DNA from: Enterobacter asburiae
Lineage (GTDB): Bacteria; Pseudomonadota; Gammaproteobacteria; Enterobacterales; Enterobacteriaceae
DNA length: 64,000 nt
Direction of reading: 5' to 3'
Assembly: GCF_008080435.1 (NCBI RefSeq)
Contig: NZ_VRKN01000009.1
Location: forward strand, 1-64,000
Positions 16,761 to 26,271 of this stretch are shown piece by piece (position 1 is the first letter of the stretch; each line of letters opens with the position of its first letter). The position numbers and the translations under genes are program-made. The notes under the pieces were generated by a model. It had not been told where the DNA came from. It searched no databases and saw only the letters and a program-made list of their open reading frames with translations.

Positions 16761-17080
16761 TGATCCATTAACGCGACTTCTCTGAACTTTTTATACACAT
16801 ATATTCATATTTTAAACGTTGGGATGTGCAAGATGAAATCCTTATTAAATTAAAAGAAGCCAGATAAACTGGCCTCTTCAGAGTATTGTAATAAATTTTT
16901 CGGAGTAATCATTTATTTACTTTTAAACAGTAATCAAAAATAAAGTCATTGTCAAATTAAATTATCGTTCTCTTGATTAATTCTATTTTATTTAATATAT
17001 ATTAATAAGGCATTGTATTTTTATTTAATCAGAAGAAGAAAATATGGTGAATAAAATGTAATAAATCAAAGGAGTATCAC
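16761..17080. other. AT-rich gap between repL and the tra-like genes
   Basis: No gene is visible. A GCCAG-ATAAA-CTGGC hairpin near 16,860-16,876 may end the repL transcript. The remainder probably holds the promoter for the 17,081 gene; AAAGGAG lies just before its ATG. Confidence 0.5.
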
Positions 17081-17605
17081 ATGAATAAACTTAATAAAAA
17101 CAAATGGCGAACAAATGTCTGTGTCCGCATTTTCAAAATAATCCTTCCCGCAACAATGTTAATTTCAGCAACCACAGCTAACGCAGCAGTCTGTAGCCCG
17201 GATGTCAGCTCATCATTAAAACAAGCGCAATATAACGCCATGAAGCAGGATGCGGCTCAGTTAGAGCCGGTAGCGAAGAATTTCATGGATAACATCAATC
17301 AGTCACTTGAGACGATTGGTTGTACGGACGCTTGGCCTGTGGGAAACCTCGGCATCAACCTGCCATCTGTGGATTCAATAATTAAAAAAACGAAGGAAGC
17401 AGCAATAAGTAAAGCCTGTTCGATTGCGAGAGAAAAAGTCACTCAACTGACCGGAAGTATATCCGAGAGTATTTCTATTGATATGCCCGTGATTGGGAAT
17501 ATCGCAAATGGAAGTGTTTCTACAGGAACTGGCTCTTCATCAGGATCGGGAGCAACCGTCAATGGAACCGATGTCTGGAGCAGCATCAGTAATTCAATGA
17601 AGTAA
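17081..17605 (+). CDS. Secreted protein of unknown function, partner of the TraY-like gene
   Basis: The 174-residue protein has a signal peptide (residues ~16-36, ending ANAA), four cysteines in the mature N-terminal part, and a Gly/Ser-rich stretch near the C-terminus (about residues 147-160). It sits 17 bp upstream of the DotA/TraY-like gene in what looks like one operon. A periplasmic role in the same apparatus is likely. I do not recognise the family. Confidence 0.65.
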   Translation: MNKLNKNKWRTNVCVRIFKIILPATMLISATTANAAVCSPDVSSSLKQAQYNAMKQDAAQLEPVAKNFMDNINQSLETIGCTDAWPVGNLGINLPSVDSIIKKTKEAAISKACSIAREKVTQLTGSISESISIDMPVIGNIANGSVSTGTGSSSGSGATVNGTDVWSSISNSMK

Positions 17606-17621
17606 GAGACAAAGGAATGTA

Positions 17622-20282
17622 ATGATGATAAATATAAATAAAAAAGAAGTATCGATATTATTAGCAATATTAGCTTTCCTGTTATTAACTCAGTCAGCTT
17701 ATGCCGCAGATTTATTTACCGTCCCGGAGACAGACAAATCAAAGCTGTGGTTTCTGGATATCTTATTCCCGGAGAATTTAGCGGAAAGCCCCTTAGCCAG
17801 CACAATGACGATCCTCAACAGCGCTGTTTTACTGGTTGGTGGCATTTTAGCTGCCTACACACTGATTGCCGGAACCATGTCAACGGCACATGACGGAGAA
17901 ATGCTGGGTAAGAAATGGTCTTCCATGTGGTTGCCCGTAAGAACTGCATTAGGCACGGCAATGATACTTCCGGCAGCAGGTGGTTTCTGTGCCGCTCAGG
18001 TTATGGTGCTGTGGATGATTAATCAGGGAGTCGGTCTGGCGGATACCGTCTGGAATACTTATGCCTCCAACCCCTCAGATGGAGCAGTTATCACAACATC
18101 AGCGTCTTATCAGGAACTTGACCGTATAGCGAAAACTGCTTTTATCAATAACGTCTGTATGTTGAAGGCAAGTGAGCTATGGAAGAAATCAGCAGCAGCC
18201 GATCCTTTTCCCCACGTTACGCCTGAGTTTGATATGACACTGGAGAAAGGTGCCTATTTATACACATACAGTTATGGAGCCAGCAATGCCGGTAATGATA
18301 TGAATAAAAATTTACTGGTATCAAAGGCTGCCTGTGGAAGCATCACGCTTACAGACCCCAAGGCCAAAGCTTCTTATGATGAACGGGCTAAAGCTCAGGC
18401 TACCATTGCTGCTGGCGGCATGTATATGGCCTACATGCCACAGGATATAAAGACGAATATTTCAGATGTTATTGAGGCACACAATGCCGCATTCATCGGC
18501 CTTAATAACAGTATGAAAACGCTGGCTGAACAGTATGTCGCTGATAATAACATAGATATCCAGACCGGGATAAACAGCGCAACAGCCTCATATGTATCCA
18601 TTATTGATACTGCAGTACGAACAGTTTTTTCCACTGGCGACCAGTGGGATGATTTCAAAGAGAATGTCCAGAAAGACGGATGGTTTATGGCTGGCGCATG
18701 GAGTATGAAACTGATCCGTGTGCAGGATGCGATTAATGGAGCTGCTCATAATCTTCCTGTAGCTGGACAAGCGACAATGGAATACGGCGATATATTCGAT
18801 AACAGTCTGAACGCAATTATGGCAAAAGTGGCTCAGGATATGGCGAAATCAACGACAGCTTCAAGATATGCGAATGGTATTGATGCGCAAAACCGAACAG
18901 AAGCGAATACCAGTGGTAAAAGTGGCGCAGGTCCTAAAACGGATGATGCCGGGAAGATTGTTTCCTCTCTTCAGAGTGAAGCCAATAAGAGCATTTCTGG
19001 TGCAATGGCGGGTTTTCTCAGTTCCAGCGTTATTAATGGAAGAAAGCAAGGGAAAATTGTTTCATTTTCAACCGACACAACCGCTGCCAATTTACAGGCG
19101 ATAAACCCGTTATTAGCCGTTAAAGGGCTTGGGGATACAATCAGTGCCGCTGGCTGGACGTTATTAGGAAGTTCTGCGGTTGTTGGCGCAGGTCTTGGCG
19201 CATGGACATCAGCGACTGCAAGCTGGGTATCAGGTGCATTTGGCGCTATGGGGATTGTTATGCCACTGGTTATCCCATTATGGATAGCTGGCGATACTTT
19301 AGCCGTCGTTATTCCTATGTTGCCTTACGTCATGTGGTTTGGTGTTTGTGTCGGCTGGATGATCCTGTGCCTTGAAGCAATGGTCGCAGCACCATTATGG
19401 GTAATAACACATTTACATCCAGACGGTGATGGCGTAGTGGGTCGTGGTGGCGCTGGTTATGGTCTGGTTTTATCGTTAACCATGCGTCCAGCGCTAATGA
19501 TAACAGGATTAATAGCAGCCTATACGATGCTCCCTATCCTTGGTGGGATCGTCAATGAAACATTTTCCGGCGCGTTTGGCATGATGTCAGCCAATGCCGG
19601 GATAGGTATCATCGAGTCACTGGCGCTCATTGCTGTTTATATTGCGATGATGTTCACGGTAGTGAAGAAATCACTTTCACTGATTCACATCATCCCTGAT
19701 GAAATTATGAAGTGGCTTGGTGTTCATGGTGGCCAGAGCATGTCGGGTTACGCACAGTCGGCATCAAAAAGTGTTGAAGGTGCTATGTTTACCAAAACCG
19801 TGTTGGATCAGGTTTCTCACGCCTCAAATGCGATGAGTAATCAGCTCAGGAATGCGCAAATCAACAAAGACCGTGAACAGCAACGTGAGCTTCAGCAGCA
19901 TCAACAAGCTCAACAGGGGAAAGCACAGGCAGCTAATAAAGCCAATGATACGGGATCTGCATTCAGAACTCATATGAGTAATGCTGGCCCACTGGATCAG
20001 CAGGATGAATATCAGTCTCTTGAAAGTGCTAACTCGGCTTACAATGCGGCTGAGGCCGCAGATGCTGTTGGTGATACAGCAGGCGCAGCGGGTTATATGA
20101 ATGTAGCTCAAAAGGCTGCTAACAGGGCTGTATCATTTGGTGAGCAGAACAGACCGTTACTGCCTATAAGTCTACAGGCCCAAGCTTCACCGATTGAAAG
20201 CTTTAAGGCTCCAGATAAAGGGAATGGTGGCGGATCTTCCGGTGGTAGTTCATCATCAAAAGAAGGTAATGATGGAATGTGA
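17622..20282 (+). CDS. traY: DotA/TraY-family inner-membrane protein of a type IVB transfer system
   Basis: The 886-residue protein has a signal-like first helix (residues ~10-28). Further membrane segments lie near 62-82 and 100-140, with a cluster at about 515-590 and 615-690. Between them is a large mainly periplasmic domain, and the cytoplasmic tail is Gln/Ala and Gly/Ser rich. This topology and the long TM-periplasmic-TM layout fit the DotA/TraY family. In IncI plasmids TraY is the donor protein recognised by the recipient's ExcA in entry exclusion. No other IncI-like core genes are beside it, apart from the unknown 17,081 gene and the TraW-like 22,967 gene. A strong terminator follows. 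Confidence 0.75.
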   Translation: MMININKKEVSILLAILAFLLLTQSAYAADLFTVPETDKSKLWFLDILFPENLAESPLASTMTILNSAVLLVGGILAAYTLIAGTMSTAHDGEMLGKKWSSMWLPVRTALGTAMILPAAGGFCAAQVMVLWMINQGVGLADTVWNTYASNPSDGAVITTSASYQELDRIAKTAFINNVCMLKASELWKKSAAADPFPHVTPEFDMTLEKGAYLYTYSYGASNAGNDMNKNLLVSKAACGSITLTDPKAKASYDERAKAQATIAAGGMYMAYMPQDIKTNISDVIEAHNAAFIGLNNSMKTLAEQYVADNNIDIQTGINSATASYVSIIDTAVRTVFSTGDQWDDFKENVQKDGWFMAGAWSMKLIRVQDAINGAAHNLPVAGQATMEYGDIFDNSLNAIMAKVAQDMAKSTTASRYANGIDAQNRTEANTSGKSGAGPKTDDAGKIVSSLQSEANKSISGAMAGFLSSSVINGRKQGKIVSFSTDTTAANLQAINPLLAVKGLGDTISAAGWTLLGSSAVVGAGLGAWTSATASWVSGAFGAMGIVMPLVIPLWIAGDTLAVVIPMLPYVMWFGVCVGWMILCLEAMVAAPLWVITHLHPDGDGVVGRGGAGYGLVLSLTMRPALMITGLIAAYTMLPILGGIVNETFSGAFGMMSANAGIGIIESLALIAVYIAMMFTVVKKSLSLIHIIPDEIMKWLGVHGGQSMSGYAQSASKSVEGAMFTKTVLDQVSHASNAMSNQLRNAQINKDREQQRELQQHQQAQQGKAQAANKANDTGSAFRTHMSNAGPLDQQDEYQSLESANSAYNAAEAADAVGDTAGAAGYMNVAQKAANRAVSFGEQNRPLLPISLQAQASPIESFKAPDKGNGGGSSGGSSSSKEGNDGM

Positions 20283-20286
20283 TATT

Positions 20287-20310
20287 AAGAGGACTTCGGT
20301 CCTCTTTTTA
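20287..20310. terminator. Bidirectional terminator after the TraY-like gene
   Basis: AAGAGGAC-TTCG-GTCCTCTT is a perfect 8-bp stem with a UUCG loop followed by Ts. It lies between the TraY-like gene (+) and the convergent gene ending at 20,308 (-). Confidence 0.9.
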
Positions 20311-21129
20311 ATTGTTATCCTCTATACCATTTTTCCTACTGTCTTTTTCTAAATGAATGCCAGTGTTATCGAAATAGAAATGTTTAGAATGAATCGCTAA
20401 CCAAAATTGTATATCTATGGAGATTGAGTTTGTAAGCATCTTTGATAGTATTTTTCTGATTATTGTATATGGTAATTTTGAATTTTGATCATAGATACAA
20501 TCATAATACTTTAATCCTCCATAGCGGAAGAACCAATAATCCCTTATGCTACGTTTAGCCAATTTAATCGCATCGCAATTCCACCATGTATCCCAACGAT
20601 ATATCCATTCATCATTTAGTGCCCAACCATTAAAAAGATGATAGGTATGAGTGCTAAATGGCTTTGGGCTAATATTTTCTTTATTCATGACAAGACAATT
20701 TTTGAACGAATACTTCTCTATAGTGAACATGATACCTCCATCATTGGTGCTGATAACATTAATTTGGGGGATATTTGTTAAATGAACAACTATAGGAGTT
20801 TTATTTATATCTTCTAAACTAATCTCTTGTTGGAATCTGATCCCACATCCTTCGGCTTCAAATATTAATCTGAATGCAGAAATGTTGGATTTTTTCGTGC
20901 GAAAGGCGATTTTGGAACCTCCAGAAAAATTATCTGTTGAAGTGGAAAGGTATAATGAATATTCAATGTGTTCGTCTAAGGAATACCAATGAGTCCCCAG
21001 TAAGTGATCTTTAAGCCAAAGATCATGTGAGAACTGATATGTTCTTAACAAAAATAACCTAGTAATTATATTCCATAAGGGTTTAACGAGTTTTAAAAAA
21101 CCTCCGACCAATGATATGCTAATCGACAT
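20308..21129 (-). CDS. Unknown 273-residue protein convergent to the TraY-like gene
   Basis: The N-terminal ~30 residues are hydrophobic/basic (ISLVGGFLKLVKPLWNIITRLFLLR) and could insert in or lie on a membrane. The rest is Trp/Tyr-rich and looks globular and beta-rich. I do not recognise it. In IncI plasmids the exclusion gene follows traY. This gene takes the same neighbourhood but on the opposite strand and with no visible similarity, so an exclusion role is only a thought. It may equally be cargo. Confidence 0.6.
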   Translation of the reverse strand: MSISISLVGGFLKLVKPLWNIITRLFLLRTYQFSHDLWLKDHLLGTHWYSLDEHIEYSLYLSTSTDNFSGGSKIAFRTKKSNISAFRLIFEAEGCGIRFQQEISLEDINKTPIVVHLTNIPQINVISTNDGGIMFTIEKYSFKNCLVMNKENISPKPFSTHTYHLFNGWALNDEWIYRWDTWWNCDAIKLAKRSIRDYWFFRYGGLKYYDCIYDQNSKLPYTIIRKILSKMLTNSISIDIQFWLAIHSKHFYFDNTGIHLEKDSRKNGIEDNN

Positions 21130-21308
21130 ATTAATCTCTCTGGACCGAATTATTAGCCCTTATCATACACAGAAAAAAAGCAAGATCAATTAGATATTTA
21201 AATAACACGTAATATTAATAGGATGCGATCCTCTTTTCTTGGATTGATATTTGACAGTCTATTATAAATTGATTATCTCCATAATGATATAACAAAAGGA
21301 GATGATAG

Positions 21309-21662
21309 ATGAAGTTAGAATTTAGAGTTGGAGATAAAATACTGCTAGAACCAAAGTTTGATTTATATTCTTACAACGACCAACCAGACTTACTTATAGT
21401 GGATATTAAGGGGGTAAGTAGTGATAGGAAGACTGAATTTGAAGATTGTATAGATAGTAAAGACTATATTATAGCCATTGAAAATGGAGTTGTGGGTCTT
21501 CAGTTGGAAGATGTCATATATAGTTTTGATATGAAAAATTATATAATGGATTTTGTCTGTAAGCAGAAAGAAGATTTTTTCCATATATCATTTGTTTTTT
21601 TAGAACATGATGATAAGGTACGTAATGGTGAAATGACAATGATAAGGATGAAATCAGCATGA
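21309..21662 (+). CDS. Unknown 117-residue protein coupled to a zinc protease
   Basis: The protein is beta-rich by pattern (KILLEPKFDLYSY, DYIIAIENGVVGLQLEDVIYSF) and acidic. GGAG stands seven bases before the ATG, and its last codons overlap the ATG of the protease gene (ATGA, 21,659-21,662), so the products are made together. It may be an inhibitor, substrate or sensor for the protease. No family is recognised. Confidence 0.6.
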   Translation: MKLEFRVGDKILLEPKFDLYSYNDQPDLLIVDIKGVSSDRKTEFEDCIDSKDYIIAIENGVVGLQLEDVIYSFDMKNYIMDFVCKQKEDFFHISFVFLEHDDKVRNGEMTMIRMKSA

Positions 21663-22804
21663 AGGTTGTTGGAAGAGGTATTCCGGCATTCAATACATTT
21701 ATTGAGAAAAAAGATGGGGGCCAAAAGAAAAAATTTGATGAGAATAAGTTAGTTAAACTTAATATTAATGAGTCCACAAATACAAATGAATTATTAGATA
21801 TTTTAAATGGTAATAGTAATATCATTTTTCCGAGTATAGATAAAACATTACCAATCATATTCTATGATTTTTCTGTATGGACTAAATTTAAAAGTCTACC
21901 TAATAAGTTTTTAGGAGGATTGGATACATCATATAAATCTAACAAAGAGTGTATCTACATCCTTGATAAAACATTCACAGCAGAACATGATTTTTATGAT
22001 GGGCTAAATAAATATACAGAAAAGCCCATCGATATCAATATTGCTGCCAACATCACTTTGCTACATGAACTTGGTCATGCTGTTCACCATCAGACAGAAA
22101 AATTAAACGGTAGCTATCTTCATGAGGGAACAGAAGAGGCTAAGTTTATCAATGAATTAATGTCATTTGAAGAGTTGGTTATATCTCAGCATGAGTTCTC
22201 TGGGAAAATAGTAGAAACAGAAATGATCGCACGACAAGCTACACGCGAAGGTTATGCCGATCTATATTGTTGTATTCTTCTTGATAAATTATATGGAAGA
22301 GATAAAGCAGGATTCATTATCGAGGCTATTTCTGACTACATAGAAGCTATGAATGTGACAGAGCGATACTACACGCATGATAGCATTAATGCGTATTTAA
22401 CATCTAAAAATAGCTTGTGTTTTAAAATTTTCAACGAAATTCATGGCTATATTTCAGATATTGTAAGTAAATGTGCAATTAAGAGTATAAATTCAGATTC
22501 TAGGAATTTTGTTTCGCATAGTAACTTTCTTGGCGTAATCAACAGTGTTTTTGGTATCAATGAAAATGATGTTAAACTAGCAGCTAAAAAGATAGAAGAT
22601 AGATTTCCATTTATATGGGGGTATCGTGATAAACTTGTTCCTTGGCGTTTTGAGCACGGATACGAAGACGGAGAAAAATGGTTAGCTAACAGGGGCTTAA
22701 ATAAAATGCAACGTGGTGTAAGGGCTGTAAAAGCAGTCATGGGAAATAAAGTGAATAACATAATTAATAATCATTATAGAAAAACTTCATTGATGATTTT
22801 ATAA
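21659..22804 (+). CDS. HExxH zinc metallopeptidase (gluzincin-like)
   Basis: The protein has 381 residues. H136-E-L-G-H140 lies in a helix (NITLLHELGHAVHHQ) and is the zinc-binding and catalytic motif. E197 in REGYADLY is a suitable third ligand, 57 residues later. The N-terminal ~120 residues are a separate domain. There is no signal peptide, so it acts in the cytoplasm or is delivered. It does not match ImmA/IrrE, which is shorter and has a different third-ligand context. It is coupled to the 117-residue gene upstream. The pair resembles cargo or defence modules but has no name that I know. Confidence 0.65.
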   Translation: MKVVGRGIPAFNTFIEKKDGGQKKKFDENKLVKLNINESTNTNELLDILNGNSNIIFPSIDKTLPIIFYDFSVWTKFKSLPNKFLGGLDTSYKSNKECIYILDKTFTAEHDFYDGLNKYTEKPIDINIAANITLLHELGHAVHHQTEKLNGSYLHEGTEEAKFINELMSFEELVISQHEFSGKIVETEMIARQATREGYADLYCCILLDKLYGRDKAGFIIEAISDYIEAMNVTERYYTHDSINAYLTSKNSLCFKIFNEIHGYISDIVSKCAIKSINSDSRNFVSHSNFLGVINSVFGINENDVKLAAKKIEDRFPFIWGYRDKLVPWRFEHGYEDGEKWLANRGLNKMQRGVRAVKAVMGNKVNNIINNHYRKTSLMIL

Positions 22805-22966
22805 ATCTGCGCTGTTTGATTTTTTTAATAACTACACACCTAAAAATCTATTCCAAATAATTAATTGTTTAAGCCAGTTTCTATTTTAATTATTTAACAT
22901 TCTTTGGCATAATTGACAAGTTATTTTAAATTGATTAATTAGTAAATTGGGTGGTAACTAAAAGGA

Positions 22967-24223
22967 ATGGTGATGAAAGTTAATAAATTTAAAGTCAATA
23001 AAGTAGAGGGGATATGTATAATATGTTTCACCATGTTATATGTAAACCCAGCAGCGGCTGTTTATCCAGTCACAAACTATACTCTGGATCCTTATTTAAT
23101 GGGGCGTTCACCTCAATCTATGGGAAATGGTCTAATAGAGACACTGGTCTCTATGAATGATAAGCTGGCACAAGCAACCATAACAGCCAATGAGAATCAG
23201 AAGAATGCGGTTGTCAGTAATGCCAGTCAGGCTATCCAAGAACAGCGTATGAAAAATATCTTAAACAGAATACCTGATGCCAGCGCCTGTGAAGAAGTCA
23301 CGAGCGCAGGTGGTCGTGGTGCAGCAGGATCGAATACAAGCTCAGCGAAAGAGGCTTTATCTGAAAACAGCGTTAAGATGTTTACGCAAGCAAATACCGG
23401 AATAAATGAGGCCAAGAAAAACATCATGGGCAGAGTATCAATAAATGTTTGCTCTGAAGATGATGTGAAATATAACAGAGGTGGGTGCAATACTATAGGT
23501 CAGTATCCTGATAAAGATAAGTCGGCATCAAGCCTAATTACACCACCATTATCTAAATCCGATGCATTGTCTAATAAGGTTTCGAATCAGTCCTATTCTG
23601 TTGAGCAGATTGAGGTTGCTGAAGCAGCAAAAAGAAATCTTATAGGGAACTTGCCCGTTGAACCATTGAAGAACAAAGGATTAGAAGACACAAATGAAGG
23701 TCGAGAATATTTATCTGCCTTTTCGAGCTTTGTCTCCAGAAGCACTGCTGGAACAAACGCCATTGATTCCGTACTGGCAATGAAAAAAGCAAGTAATGTA
23801 TCAGTGAACTCCAGAGGAGCCAAAATAGGATCCACATTAGGTTCTACGCAGGGAGCAAACCTTGCTTGGTCAGATGCTTCCGTAAAAAACAAGTATGCGA
23901 CCTTATTTCCCGGCACAACATTCCCGGATAATCCTTCAGAGTGGGAAATGTTAAGATATGAGATCTATTCACGCTATGCAGATACAACAGGCGCTGACGC
24001 TTGGCAGGTAAAAATCAGTAGTGCTGATGAAAAAGAAACTGCGCATGAGCAGGCAAGAATGCAGGCACTTGATTTAAGATTACAAATGCTTCAAATCGAA
24101 AGAACAGAAGACACAAATATTTTGCTTGCGGCTCTGTTAGGACAGCAACTGCAACCGGTTGATAAGCAAATGCTGAATAATTTAAAAACTAATGCTACAA
24201 GAGCGACTCAGGCAACAAAATAA
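22967..24223 (+). CDS. Exported helical protein, TraW-like (IncI type) transfer candidate
   Basis: The 418-residue protein has a signal peptide (hydrophobic residues ~14-31, ending AAA). The mature part is long, helical and Ala/Asn/Ser-rich, with two cysteine-containing segments (around 95 and 150-170) and a C-terminal helix ending LLAALLGQQLQPVDKQ. The composition and periplasmic destination fit conjugation proteins such as IncI TraW, but the match is by general look only. It is the third island gene that could belong to a transfer apparatus. Confidence 0.5.
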   Translation: MVMKVNKFKVNKVEGICIICFTMLYVNPAAAVYPVTNYTLDPYLMGRSPQSMGNGLIETLVSMNDKLAQATITANENQKNAVVSNASQAIQEQRMKNILNRIPDASACEEVTSAGGRGAAGSNTSSAKEALSENSVKMFTQANTGINEAKKNIMGRVSINVCSEDDVKYNRGGCNTIGQYPDKDKSASSLITPPLSKSDALSNKVSNQSYSVEQIEVAEAAKRNLIGNLPVEPLKNKGLEDTNEGREYLSAFSSFVSRSTAGTNAIDSVLAMKKASNVSVNSRGAKIGSTLGSTQGANLAWSDASVKNKYATLFPGTTFPDNPSEWEMLRYEIYSRYADTTGADAWQVKISSADEKETAHEQARMQALDLRLQMLQIERTEDTNILLAALLGQQLQPVDKQMLNNLKTNATRATQATK

Positions 24224-24287
24224 TTGAAAGTCATGGTAAAACCGCCAGCGATGGGCCAGCGGATTTGGTAGACATATGGTATGAAGA

Positions 24288-24695
24288 TTACTTGATCTCG
24301 AAATCTTCCAGCGTCTTACCGGTTTCGAGCGCAGCAGCGATAGCACGAGGAGTTCGGCCCTGACCTGTCCATGTCTTTTCCGAACCATCGGTATCAACAT
24401 ATTTATACTTAGCAGGACGTGGGGCGCGTTTCGCTCCTGTCTTGGAAGAGGATGGGCTAACAGTTGAAAGCAACTCTGCCGGGTCTATGCCATCTTCCAA
24501 CAACTTCTGACGGAATGCTTCCAGCTTGGCCTGTTTCTCTTCCTGCTGTTTTAGAAATGAGGCCTCTTCTTCACGACGTTCTTCTACAACGATAGTGAGT
24601 TTTTCTAACATCTCTTCCAAGGCTTCGAGTGTCAGTTCACGAGCCTGAGCGCGGAGAGTACGAATATTGTTGATGATCTTTAAAGCATCAGACAT
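24288..24695 (-). CDS. hns: H-NS-family nucleoid protein carried by the island
   Basis: The 135-residue complete H-NS has an N-terminal oligomerization helix set ([31 protein letters not shown]), a linker ([13 protein letters not shown]), and a DNA-binding domain with [28 protein letters not shown] precedes the ATG. Island- and plasmid-borne H-NS proteins silence AT-rich foreign DNA and hide it from the host. Here it coexists with an H-NST-like antagonist gene (12,697) and an H-NS pseudogene (14,669). Confidence 0.93.
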   Translation of the reverse strand: MSDALKIINNIRTLRAQARELTLEALEEMLEKLTIVVEERREEEASFLKQQEEKQAKLEAFRQKLLEDGIDPAELLSTVSPSSSKTGAKRAPRPAKYKYVDTDGSEKTWTGQGRTPRAIAAALETGKTLEDFEIK

Positions 24696-24818
24696 GCGAT
24701 TTCCCTAATGTTTGTGGTAAAGAATACAAGCAATAACATCATAGTTTTAATCGTTCCTGTGCACAAAATCAATACATTATATGGTATAGACATTAGTTCC
24801 ATCCTGAGTTCAAATTTT

Positions 24819-25097
24819 TTATTTGGGTTTGTGATTATCTTTAGCCGAGCGGGTTTCTTCAGGTGATATATTATCAATGCGATTTTTAAATTTCCTTGAA
24901 AATCTGTTTTTCTCAATGCATTTTTTCTCGGCCTCTTCCTGATTATTAATGTAGTATTCGATTGTATTGCCGTTATCCAAGTCATAAATGATAGAAATCA
25001 AGATATTAATATTCTCATCTCTACTGTCATGTGTAATGTCAAACTTAGATATTAGCTTTGATACAACAACGTAATTTGGATGCAAAGTAGTTGTCAT
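24819..25097 (-). CDS. Small unknown protein
   Basis: The 92-residue protein starts MTTTLHPNYVVVSKLISKFDI and has a charged Lys/Glu-rich C-terminus. No motif is recognised. It is likely real, because the frame has sensible composition and lies in a row of minus-strand genes, but support is modest. Confidence 0.5.
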   Translation of the reverse strand: MTTTLHPNYVVVSKLISKFDITHDSRDENINILISIIYDLDNGNTIEYYINNQEEAEKKCIEKNRFSRKFKNRIDNISPEETRSAKDNHKPK

Positions 25098-25211
25098 GAT
25101 GAGTATTCCATAAAATGGATGATTGATGTGTAGGCGTGTTTTTAGGAGATACAGCAGGTTAGTGTATTAATAAAATAAGTATAATGTAATGAACGAATAG
25201 TTAAATTCTTA

Positions 25212-25682
25212 TTATGGTTTGTTTTTTACCTCTCTATTCGGAAATGGAAACTCAAGATAATCGTCAGCAAGATTATTATCTTTTATGGCATTCCACCATC
25301 TTTCTCTATAATCCTGTTGATTACATAAAATTCTTTGTCTTTGCATTTCATCAAGGATGAATTCCTTTTTATCCGGCCATTCCTCCTGAAGTCTGCGAAC
25401 CGTTCTGAAGAGAATGTTTTTATGTAAAGCTACACGAAAGAAATTTTGTTTATATTCTTCAAGACGTTGCTCATAATCAGCCACAACCTTCTTATGGCTG
25501 TTGATTGTGTTATTCAACTGCATCTGTATTCTGCTAACCCTATCATTAGCCATAGATGCTTCAAACTGAGCCTGCTGAGAATCCAGCCTTGCCTCATTTG
25601 CTTGTCGGTAAGAATCTGCAATTTCTCTATTACGTTGTGCCGCATTGTAATCATAATTCCAAAATGGATTTTTTCCAGACAT
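25212..25682 (-). CDS. Coiled-coil protein of unknown function
   Basis: The protein has 156 residues. Positions ~10-85 form a long charged and Gln-rich helix (AQRNREIADSYRQANEARLDSQQAQFEAS, then RIQMQLNNTINSHKKVVADYEQRLEEYKQ), followed by a compact domain with WPDKKEFILDEMQRQR and RERWWNAI. There is no signal peptide. It resembles accessory proteins often found in integrative elements, with no known role. Confidence 0.58.
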   Translation of the reverse strand: MSGKNPFWNYDYNAAQRNREIADSYRQANEARLDSQQAQFEASMANDRVSRIQMQLNNTINSHKKVVADYEQRLEEYKQNFFRVALHKNILFRTVRRLQEEWPDKKEFILDEMQRQRILCNQQDYRERWWNAIKDNNLADDYLEFPFPNREVKNKP

Positions 25683-25807
25683 AAATGTACCTCGATATTA
25701 AATATTATATGTGTATATAATTAAACATTAATTCACTAAAAAGCAAATAATTCTATTAATTAATATCATTAGTCAGATATTTAATTTCCTTTTGTTTAAT
25801 ACTTCGT

Positions 25808-26194
25808 TTATGGGCCAAAGAAAATATGGTTATTAAATACTTCCACCCATTGCTCGCAAATATAATGTGCATGAGATGGAACCCTGAACGTCCAGACTGG
25901 TTTTAATACATCATCAGTCATAATACAGATCTCGGCATCATCGGATCTGCAATCAGGCAGCGAGTAGTTGATTTCCCTGATGTTGCTATATGGATATATA
26001 AATGTACTGTTCATATTTTTACGCAATGTCGAAGACATTACGTTTTTCTTTATATTATGGTTAAAGAGAAGAACCGAGCGTTGCATTAAATTAATGGTGA
26101 AGCCCGCCTGTTCGTATTCGTAAGACAAAGCAGCATTGCTGAACGAGTCAACAAAAGCGATTTTTTGATCTTTTTCGAAGATTTCCATGCTCAT
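25808..26194 (-). CDS. Unknown 128-residue protein, possibly PH-like fold
   Basis: The pattern of strands (YEYEQAGFTINLMQRSVLLFNH, then FIYPYSNIREINYSL, then EICIMTDDVLKPVWTFRV and a last helix YICEQWVEVFNNH) resembles bacterial PH-type domains that end in one helix. No specific family is recognised. It is transcribed away from the ATCGATCGAT cluster at 26,272-26,404. Confidence 0.5.
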   Translation of the reverse strand: MSMEIFEKDQKIAFVDSFSNAALSYEYEQAGFTINLMQRSVLLFNHNIKKNVMSSTLRKNMNSTFIYPYSNIREINYSLPDCRSDDAEICIMTDDVLKPVWTFRVPSHAHYICEQWVEVFNNHIFFGP

Positions 26195-26271
26195 CCCTCG
26201 CTGTTTTACTGCTTTATCTCAGCCCAGCATAGTCGCCAGTGCCAGCATACTCAAGCAAAATGATCTGTAAA

